From: Chamaelirium japonicum
Taxonomy: Eukaryota > Streptophyta > Magnoliopsida > Liliales > Melanthiaceae
Direction: 5' to 3'
DNA: 64,000 nt
Assembly (NCBI GenBank): GCA_947650365.1
Contig: CANTAL010000004.1
Location: forward strand, 1,523,501-1,587,500
The stretch's first letter is position 1, and each line of letters begins with the position of its first letter. Made by a program: the position numbers and the translations under genes. The notes beneath the pieces are model-generated. The model saw only the letters and a program-made list of their open reading frames with translations. It made no database searches and was not told the origin of the DNA. Below, one piece after another: positions 56,761 through 64,000 of the stretch.

Positions 56761-59518
56761 ATGGCGTCTTCTGGAAGCTCGAAGAAGTCAGGCGGGGTCC
56801 CTTCGAAGAGGAAAGGGAAAGAGATTGTTGAGGTTCCATCCTCTCCGAAGGGCGGCCGCGGCAAGGGCAAGGCTGTGCTTGCCGAACTGGGGCAGCTGGG
56901 AAAAAGACACCAGGGAGTAGGGTTTGCTTCAGCGCCATCGAGGCCAGAGCATATCCCTAAAGTACAGTTCGTTCCGGGCCCGCTTATGTCTCTGTCAGAG
57001 GAAACTGAGTATGTATACAATACTGGTGGCGAGTTCACAGATTCAAAGAGGAAGAAGTGGCAGACATTGCTCTCTTTCTTCACCGAAGGAAGGGTGCAAC
57101 CTTCGCTCCCCAGCATTCAGACTGCATTCGGCATTGACAAGAAGACCGTCTTCACCAGCTTTGCTAGCAATGAGAAGGTCATGGGAACCATCGTAACCAT
57201 CGGCCAACTCAATTGCGGTCTGCGTCTACCGTTGCCACCCTTTGCGGCAAGATTACTGAACACTTCTAGCCTTTGCCCGGGGCAGGTCACTGGAAATGCC
57301 TGGCGAATTATCTACGCATTCTGCCGCGTGGAGTCGGATTTTCAAGAGGACTTGAAGGCGTGCTACTCCAGCATCCCGGAAGGTGAAGACGCTCGGATCG
57401 AGCTTGGATACTTCTTCTTCCACTATCGATGGGCTTACAGAAAGGACAGCCCATTCTACAATTTGACCGGTGTGTCTCCACTGCGCCCGCTAACTGATAC
57501 AGTCCCTTCGGACAAGTTGTATACAGATTGGCTTATCTCTGTTACCGGCGCATGGACACCCATCTCAGTGCCCGATACCCCCCGAGGTGAAGTGCATGAC
57601 GCAGTGAAGATGTACAGCGAGGGAGGCATCTTTGCCTGGACCTCCGAGAGGGCTGGAGCAATCGATAACTTATTTCTGGAGTTGACCTGTGGAACCAGGT
57701 CGTGGAAGCAGTTCTCCAACTGCCCCGTAAGATATGGCAAGGCCAATCTCCTCCACCGATCAAAGGATAGATATGAGGACAATGAAGTCCTATACTTTGA
57801 CTATGAGGAGGACCCCCATTCGGGTAAGATTATTCGGAAGGTTCGGGCCGAGAAGAAAATCTATACTGCAAGGCGCCGATTGCCTACCGTGGATGAGAAG
57901 CTGGTGATCCAAAGAGGCCCAGTGAAGAAGAGAAGAAAGACCCTCATCAAGCAAAAGGAAGATGAAGGCCAAGGGAAGAAAATTGAAGATGAAGAAGAAA
58001 AGGAGAAAAAGGGGAGCGTCGAGGAAGATGAAGAGACTGAAAATGTCAGCCACGACAACAGTGGTAATGACGAGGACGAGGAAGGGAGCGGCGAGGATGA
58101 TCTGTCTTCCACCCCTTCTGGTGGAGATGGTGAGAATGGGGGTGGTGAGGAAGAAATTCCTCCCACCCCCACTGGTGGTGCAACAGGGGAAGACTCGATT
58201 CCTATTCCCATTGACGAGGTTAAAGCCCGTCAAATGGAGGAAATTCTCGACATAGAAGGTGATGGCCCAAAGGCGGTTCCCACCTACAAGTTTGATGAAT
58301 TGAAGAAGCCGCTGCGCTTCAAAATTAAGTTGTCGAGGAGTGGTGGGGTTGGAAGCAACCCCACACCCCTCGATCAAATTCCACCTGAAGTACCCCGCCT
58401 CGAAGGAGCAACCACGAGCGGGGGTATCGAAGTTGAACAACCCCCGCCCCCCTCTCGGTCTTTGGCTGAGGAGGTGGCTGCTATGGTGGCGGGACTCGTC
58501 CAGCCAGGCGGGCCTCAGGAAGAAAGAGTCTCACCTCCCCGGGATGCTCCCTCCCCTATCCATTTGGAGAGGGAAAGTCGCGTGGGCGATGGAGCTACTC
58601 AACCTCAGCCAACGCCGACTCCTACTCAGGAGAAAACGACCCCTCAGGGTGGTTCCGATCGCCGAAAGGGTAAGGAGCCAAGGGTTGAAGTCTCAGGTAA
58701 TTGTACTAACTTGCCTTGATTTTCTTGCCTCTGAAGATTGGAAATAATCTAACACTTTGACCTTTCGTGTTGATTGCAGGTGCGCCTGTTGGCTCGACCC
58801 CGAAGATGAAGAGTTTGGGTGATGTTGACATCAACCACCCCACCTCCGTGATCCGGAAACTCTGCAATCTTCCAGGGGCTACTCTGGATGAAGCTTTCGA
58901 CAGGCTCGAACTGGTGGTAAGTGCATCTGCTCGACCGATTATCTGAATTGCATCTTCAGAATAATTCTAACTCTTTTGTTCTTTTTGCAGAATTCAGTAG
59001 TTTTGAATGTCGCGACCAAGCTTTCCATGAAGGCGGGAGCAAAAGAAGCTTCAGCTGAAGTCTCCCGCTTAGCTGCCGCACTGGAGGTCGTAAGCGAGGA
59101 GAGGGATAAGCTGAGGGAGGCTCTATCCTCAAAGAAGGAGGCATTGAAGGCCAAGACCGAGGCCCTTCGCAAGGAAAAGTTGGAGAGCAAGGGCTGGCAG
59201 AATGGATACGAGGCCCGGGGTCACGAGCTTAAAGATCTGAAGAAACGATTCTTCAGGATCGAGAACTTGGGCTTCGATCGTGCTGCTCGAATAAAGGAGC
59301 TGGAGGCTCAACTTGCTGCTTCAGCAGAGACTCATAAGAAGGAGCTGGAGCATATGCGGAGTGAGTGCCAGAGCTACAGGGAAACAGCTGAAAAGGCGGC
59401 AGAAGCACTCAGGGCCCATGTTGCCAGTGTCCGATCCTCCAAGGCATCAGCGGCGAGCAAAGCTCGTGCTGGATCTGAGGGGGAGAAGTCGCGTGCGCAG
59501 AGTGTGGCCAAGCCTTGA
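56761..59518 (+). CDS. RT6 antisense three-exon gene: gypsy-type transposon domain plus coiled coil
   Basis: Exons 56761-58696, 58780-58916 and 58991-59518 join in frame to about 866 residues; introns of 83 and 74 bp have GT/AG ends. The ATG at 56761 (MASSGSSKKSGG) is chosen because RTx has the homologous start; the frame is also open upstream to 56398. Residues 1-50 are basic. Residues about 110-195 (IQTAFGIDKKTVF..CGLRLPLPPFAARLL..LCPGQVTGNAWRIIYAF) resemble the plant 'putative gypsy type transposon' domain (PF04195) from memory. KKRRKTLIK near 389 is a possible nuclear signal. 398-475 is acidic, 465-645 proline/serine-rich, and exon 3 is a long coiled coil ending AQSVAKP. Additional antisense ORFs are known in Tat elements; function unknown. 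No break seen in this copy. Confidence 0.75.
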
Positions 59519-59689
59519 GACTTTTTCTTCCTTTCAGTTGTTGTGCTTGTAAACTCTTGATATGTAATAGCTCGCTCCTGTACTTGTCACATTTTTGATA
59601 ATAATAGAAATCTCTTTGGTGTTTAAAAATTGGATGTCTCTTGAGTTGAATGTCTTTGAATCTTATGTTCTGGATAGCATTAGCATAGA

Positions 59690-60090
59690 TACAATCTTTT
59701 GAATGTAAGGGATCGAGTCGCAACTTGATTACCCAAACTTGTTTACCTTGAAATTTGAATTTGAATCTATGCAACACTTGTATGTAAGGGGTTGAGTCGC
59801 AACTCAAGCACCCAAACTTATTGCAACTTGAAAATTGAAACTTGAATTCGTGTAACACTTGAATGTGAGGGGTTGAGTCGCAACTCAAGCGATATCGAAA
59901 TTGATTGAATTTGAACATTGAAACTTGAAGGTCAGTTTAACATTTGCTAGTAAGGGGTTGAGTCGCAACTCTAACACCCAAACTTGTTAAAAGACTTGGT
60001 AACTTGAATATGGTCAGTTTTTAACATTTGCTAGTAAGGGGTTGAGTCACAACTCTAACACCCAAACTTGTTAAAAGACCTGGTAACTTG
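59690..60090. repeat. RT6 intergenic hairpin repeats
   Basis: Five units: TCGAGT-CGCA-ACTTGA near 59714 (pairs with one G-U), TTGAGT-CGCA-ACTCAA near 59793 and 59874, and two units (59960, 60045) whose right arm reads ACTCTA. It lies between the aORF 3' flank and the end of pol. Confidence 0.7.
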
Positions 60091-60182
60091 AATTTGAAGC
60101 TGCTTTAGAACTTGTATTGAAAAGCTGAACACTTGCACATTTGGACATCTGAAAGAGAATTTTATTCATCACAGAATTTACA

Positions 60183-60467
60183 TCATGGGTAGAACATCTT
60201 GAGGTGTCTGGAATTCCAAGCTCGAGGCAATCTATCTCCTTCTGGTGTGACCAGTTTGTAAGAACCTTTGCCTCCTACTGATTCAACGATATATGGACCT
60301 TCCCAGTTGGAAGCAAGCTTCCCACTGCTGTGCTCTTTGGTGTTGTAGAAAACTGCTCTGAGAACTAGGCTGCCCACTGGGAACTGTCTCTTGTAGATTT
60401 TCTTGTCGTAGGCTCTTTTGATCTTCTGTTGGTACTTGGCCACACGAAGTGATGCTTGATCTCGTAA
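60183..60467 (-). pseudogene. RT6 integrase C-terminal end, after a nonsense codon
   Basis: Continues the pol frame after TAA 60470-60468 (GAA in RT1 and RT5): LRDQASL, K/R-rich linker, GPYIVESVGGKGSY and the natural end KMFYP. Apart from this codon the integrase is complete. Confidence 0.85.
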
Positions 60468-63400
60468 TTATTCGGAGAAGTCTAGATCATTGATCCGAAG
60501 TTCTTCATTGATTCCTTCTTCAACTGCTTTGGTCTTCAAAGTACTTGATATATTTTCTGTTGGGAGTACTGCTTCCGATCCATATGTTAGACGAAAGGGT
60601 GAGAACCCTGTTGATCTTCTCGGAGTTGTGCGATACCCCCAAAGAACTTCAGGTAGGACTTGCTCCCACAATCCTTTCTTGTCGTTGAGTTTCTTCTTGA
60701 GTATACCAAGTATGGCTCTATTTGAGGCTTCAGCTTGGCCATTGCATTGAGGATATATTGGAGTTGAATAGAATAGCTTGATACCGTTGTTGAGACAGAA
60801 CTCTCGAAACTTGTCGGAGTCAAACTGAGCTCCATTGTCAGCAACAAGAATTTGAGGTGTACCAAACCTTGAGAAGATGTTGCGCCGAATGAATTTGATC
60901 ACTTCGTCGTCAGTCTCTCGGAAGAGGGGCACAGCTTCAACCCATTTGGTGAAATAATCCGTGGCCAGTAGTAGATACTTCTTCTTGCTTGGAGTTGGAG
61001 GGAAAGGGCCCAAGAAATCTAACCCCCATTGATGGAATGGCCAGGGACTTGATAGTTGATGAAGCTCATCTGCAGGGAGATGAATAGCTCGAGCGTGTCT
61101 TTGGCATGGCTCACATCTTTGAACAACTTGTTGAGCATCCCTTGCCATTGTTGGCCAGTAGTACCCTTGTAGTTTCGTCTTGGCTTCAAGAGATCTTTCT
61201 CCCGAATGATTCCCACAAGTTCCAGAGTGGATATCAATTAGGATTGCCAGTGCTTGCTCGGGACCAAGGCTTTTGAGCAACATCCCGTTGTGAGATTTGA
61301 AATATAGATCTTCTCCTTGTAGAATGTAGCATGAGAGCTTCCTTTGAACTCTTTGGGCTTGATTTGGATCTTCCAGCATTTTGCCACGCTTGAAGAAATC
61401 GAAAATTGATCGTCTCCAGTCTTCAAGCTGATCTCCACCCCTAGATTCTTTTGTAGTAGTAAGGATCTGTTGATCGGGGGTGGTCTTGGACACTTCTTGA
61501 TAATCGATCTGTATTTGCCTTCCTCCGAGTGAGTCTCCAAGAACTGAGGCAGCATTGGCTAAGGCATCTGCTTCTTGGTTCTCTGCTCTGGGGATTTGAA
61601 TGAATTCAGCGGCAATAAAACGTTGTTGAAGATGTCGTACTAAGGCCAAGTAGAGTTGCATTCTTTCTTCGCAAGCTGTGTACTCTCTATTGATTTGCCT
61701 TATGATCAATTGGGAGTCACTGTAGACGATAATTCGATCTACCCCCAGGGATTTCGCCATCTCGAGTCCAGAAATGAGTGCTTCGTATTCGGCTTCGTTG
61801 TTAGTGGCAGTGAATCCGAGGAGAGTGGCTTTCTGGAGATGATCAAGTTCGGGGGACACCAAGACTATCCCAGTTCCCGAACCGATCGAACTTGAAGCTC
61901 CATCAGTATAAAGTTTCCATGGAGGAGTTGCAGCAGTAGCTTCGAGATTTGGATCAATTTTTGTTGCAAGGTTGATCGGAGTATTGTCCTCATCTTCCAA
62001 GCGCATATCGACATCTTCTTCCCAAGTAATGGGGTCTTCAACTGGAAAATCAGCTAGAAAATCAGCAATAGCTTGACCTTTGATAGAAGTGCGAGATTCG
62101 AACTGAATCCCCAGGGAACTCATTTCGATCACCCATTTGGTCATTCGACCAGCTCGACCAGCTTTGTCAATGATATCTTTGAGCGAATGTTCTGAAATGA
62201 CAGTGATCTGGTGAGAGACGAAGTATGGTTGAAGGCGACGCGATGCAGTGAGTAAGGCTAGGATGACTTTCTCAGTTTTTGAATAGCGAGTTTCAGCCGG
62301 GAGAAGAGTGTGACTGATATAATAGACTGGATGCTCGAAGCCTTCTCTTCTACTGACTAAGACTGCACTGATTGCTTGATTGGTTACGACGAGATAGAGC
62401 CATAAGTCTTCTTGTGGAAGTGGAGCCGTCAAGATAGGAGCTTGCACCAGATATTTCTTGATGCTTTGAAATGCTTCTTCACAAATTGGACTCCACCCTG
62501 AAGTATCCGCCTTTCGTAGTTTGTCGAAGAGAGGTTTACATTTGTCAGAAGACTTTGAGATGAACCGATTGAGGGCAGCAAGTCTTCCAGTGAGGCGCTG
62601 CACTTCCTTTCGATTGGTAGGTGATGGCATGTCGAGGATAGCTCGAATTTGATCAGGATTGGCTTCAATACCCCTCCTGGTCACAAGATGACCCAGGAAT
62701 TTGCCAGATTGAACTCCGAAAGCGCACTTGGCTGGATTGAGCTTCATACGATATTTTCGAAGAACTTGAAAGGTTTCTGCCAGATCAGAAAGATGCTTGC
62801 TCCGAATGGAACTCTTGGTGAGGAGATCATCGACATAGACTTTGACGTTGCGGCCGATCTGATCTTCGAACATTTTTGTGACTAACCGTTGATAGGTGGA
62901 ACCAGCATTTTTGAGGCCGAATGGCATTACGTTGTAGCAGTAGAGACCTCGGCTAGTCACGAAGCAAGTCTTCTCTTGATCGTTTGTATGAAGTGGAATT
63001 TGATTGTATCCAGAATACCCATCCATGAAAGACAATAGCTCGTGGCCAGCAGTGGCATCGACGAGTCTATCGATTCTTGGCATGGGGAATGGGTCTTTGG
63101 GGCAAGCCTTGTTGAGGTTGGTGAAGTCGATGCAGACTCTGACTTTCCCATTCTTCTTTGGAACAGCAACTATGTTAGAGATCCAGGTAGGATACTCTAC
63201 TTCTCGGATGAAGCCTGCTGCGAGTAGCTTGGTGATTTCTTCTTGAACAGCAACTTGCAGCTCTGGCCGGATGGTGCGTGGCTTTTGCTTGACAGGTTTC
63301 ACTTCTTCTTTGATTGCAAGTCGGTGACAAGCATCATCCGGATTGATACCAGGCATGTCTTCGAAGACGTCGATATTGGACTGGAGGAAGGATACCATGT

Positions 63401-63548
63401 CTTGCGCTTCTGCGTCGCTAAGACCGGTACCAATAAATGTTTGTCGAGGGAGATCTCCACTGCCAATGTTGATAGGGATGATTTCTTCAATTGAAGGTGA
63501 TGTTTCCCATTCGATTGGTGGAGGTTCGGTCAGCGGAATCTCCTTTGA
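60468..63548 (-). CDS. RT6 pol: RT, RNase H, second RNase H, integrase
   Basis: Continuous frame from the UAG (63554-63552) to TAA 60468. Numbering from the first Met (63398): RT 40-240 with YVDD at 188-191; first RNase H about 335-450; second, archaeal-type RNase H 494-625 with Asp499, Glu537, Asp561 and Asp611; zinc finger His724, His731, Cys762, Cys765; integrase Asp794, Asp854, Glu890 (35 residues between the last two). All catalytic residues are present. It lacks its own start and would be made as part of a Gag-Pol fusion if the UAG is read through. The early TAA removes the last about 95 residues of integrase. Confidence 0.88.
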   Translation of the reverse strand, partial: SKEIPLTEPPPIEWETSPSIEEIIPINIGSGDLPRQTFIGTGLSDAEAQDMVSFLQSNIDVFEDMPGINPDDACHRLAIKEEVKPVKQKPRTIRPELQVAVQEEITKLLAAGFIREVEYPTWISNIVAVPKKNGKVRVCIDFTNLNKACPKDPFPMPRIDRLVDATAGHELLSFMDGYSGYNQIPLHTNDQEKTCFVTSRGLYCYNVMPFGLKNAGSTYQRLVTKMFEDQIGRNVKVYVDDLLTKSSIRSKHLSDLAETFQVLRKYRMKLNPAKCAFGVQSGKFLGHLVTRRGIEANPDQIRAILDMPSPTNRKEVQRLTGRLAALNRFISKSSDKCKPLFDKLRKADTSGWSPICEEAFQSIKKYLVQAPILTAPLPQEDLWLYLVVTNQAISAVLVSRREGFEHPVYYISHTLLPAETRYSKTEKVILALLTASRRLQPYFVSHQITVISEHSLKDIIDKAGRAGRMTKWVIEMSSLGIQFESRTSIKGQAIADFLADFPVEDPITWEEDVDMRLEDEDNTPINLATKIDPNLEATAATPPWKLYTDGASSSIGSGTGIVLVSPELDHLQKATLLGFTATNNEAEYEALISGLEMAKSLGVDRIIVYSDSQLIIRQINREYTACEERMQLYLALVRHLQQRFIAAEFIQIPRAENQEADALANAASVLGDSLGGRQIQIDYQEVSKTTPDQQILTTTKESRGGDQLEDWRRSIFDFFKRGKMLEDPNQAQRVQRKLSCYILQGEDLYFKSHNGMLLKSLGPEQALAILIDIHSGTCGNHSGERSLEAKTKLQGYYWPTMARDAQQVVQRCEPCQRHARAIHLPADELHQLSSPWPFHQWGLDFLGPFPPTPSKKKYLLLATDYFTKWVEAVPLFRETDDEVIKFIRRNIFSRFGTPQILVADNGAQFDSDKFREFCLNNGIKLFYSTPIYPQCNGQAEASNRAILGILKKKLNDKKGLWEQVLPEVLWGYRTTPRRSTGFSPFRLTYGSEAVLPTENISSTLKTKAVEEGINEELRINDLDFSE

Positions 63549-63562
63549 TTGCTATTTGGAAG
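63542..63562 (-). promoter_or_regulatory. RT6 in-frame UAG between protease and RT
   Basis: TAG 63554-63552 followed by CAA TCA, fitting UAG-CAR-YYA. In this copy it is the only stop between protease and the end of the RT-integrase frame at 60470, which makes it the clearest example of the five. Confidence 0.7.
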
Positions 63563-64000
63563 AGGGACCAGCTTCATCTCGTGGCCGCTTTGGAGGAGCA
63601 ATGTTGATTTTTCGATCTGTTTTAGCCGCAGCAGCCTCACAAGACCTTCCAGCTTGTTGATCACCTCGAATGCAGACGATGCCTTCTCCTGTTGCAAACT
63701 TGAGAAGTTGGTGATAAGAAGAGGAGATGGCATTGATCTGGTGGAGGAATGGCCGCCCAAGAATGGCATTGTAGCTAGATATTCCTTCGACGATTGCAAA
63801 CCTCACCGAGACTCGAGTCCCTCGGCTGAGGTCGATGGTAAATCTGGACTCGCCCACCGTGATGCTTTGTTCGCCGTTGAAGCCGGTGATCACGGTCGGG
63901 ACGACGTCGAGGCTTTGATACTTATGTCCTAGACGTTTGAAGCAGTCTGAGAACATAATGTCGATGGAGCTTCCGGTGTCAATGAGGATCCGGTTGACAG
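63552..64000 (-). CDS. RT6 aspartic protease, continues beyond window
   Basis: Visible from the window edge through MFSDCFKRLGHKYQSLD, ITGFNGEQSITVGESRF, FAIVEGISSYNAILGRPFLHQ to DEAGPSSK and the UAG. The catalytic DTG lies at about the window edge (complement of GGTGTCAATG near 63976). The frame is intact as far as seen. Confidence 0.85.
   Translation of the reverse strand, partial: VNRILIDTGSSIDIMFSDCFKRLGHKYQSLDVVPTVITGFNGEQSITVGESRFTIDLSRGTRVSVRFAIVEGISSYNAILGRPFLHQINAISSSYHQLLKFATGEGIVCIRGDQQAGRSCEAAAAKTDRKINIAPPKRPRDEAGPSSK

Larger units (their letters stand above)
53661..64000 (-). mobile_element. RT6: best-preserved Tat-lineage retrotransposon, 5' part outside window
   Basis: Minus strand, visible from the 3' LTR (53661-54582) through the polypurine tract, tandem array, antisense gene, hairpin spacer, integrase, second RNase H, RT and UAG to the protease, which runs off the right edge. 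That the 53661 LTR is the 3' one is shown by a purine tract on its internal side and the absence of a PBS on its outer side. The five bases outside it are GCGTT. Open frames are much longer than in the other copies, so this is probably the youngest insertion. Confidence 0.9.

Overview
The window is plant nuclear DNA made almost entirely of transposable elements nested in one another. I see no host protein-coding gene, rRNA, tRNA or CRISPR. Evidence for a flowering plant: Ty3/gypsy elements with a second (archaeal-type) RNase H, which marks the plant Tat lineage; CACTA transposons with TNP1-like multi-exon genes; hAT MITEs; (TA)n-flanked foldback elements; and CCCTAAA-like telomeric repeats. 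The species cannot be named. Composition and nesting suggest heterochromatin.

Layout, with working names. RT1 (1-8208, minus) is a Tat-type retroelement cut by the left window edge. 8209-11020 is LTR-like and unrecognised DNA. 11021-12545 is a cluster of foldback elements in TA microsatellites. CACTA-1 (about 12690-16874, minus) contains telomere-like repeats, a CACTA MITE and a hAT MITE. 16875-19909 holds an orphan Tat fragment (RTx). CACTA-2 (19910 to about 23945, plus) faces away from CACTA-1. RT2 (about 23948-30991, minus) is inserted in the antisense gene of RT3 (30992-38282, minus). RT3 and RT5 are both inserted in RT4 (38283-44031, plus), an older, divergent Tat-type element. RT5 (44032 to about 52773, plus) is interrupted by an unidentified repeat (52774-53660) that carries RT6 (53661 to beyond 64000, minus).

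RT1, RT2, RT3, RT5 and RT6 are one family in two subfamilies (RT1/5/6 and RT2/3). Assembled from the copies, the element reads: 5' LTR with a TATA box, a 42-43 bp minisatellite and an invariant 28-nt hairpin; PBS; gag with a CCHC-like knuckle; aspartic protease; an in-frame UAG; RT-RNase H; a second RNase H; HHCC zinc finger; DDE integrase; a spacer of repeated hairpins; a convergent antisense three-exon gene (aORF) with a gypsy-transposon-type domain and a coiled coil; a tandem array; polypurine tract; 3' LTR.

The strongest candidates for something undescribed are: (1) a UAG shared by all five copies between protease and RT, in the UAG-CAR-YYA readthrough context in four of them; (2) spacer hairpins between the convergent genes whose stems change on both arms while staying paired; (3) tandem arrays upstream of the antisense gene with two hairpins per 119-bp unit; (4) the spliced antisense gene itself. 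Most coding regions are broken by stops and frameshifts. RT6 is the best preserved: apart from the shared UAG, its visible frame has one nonsense codon.
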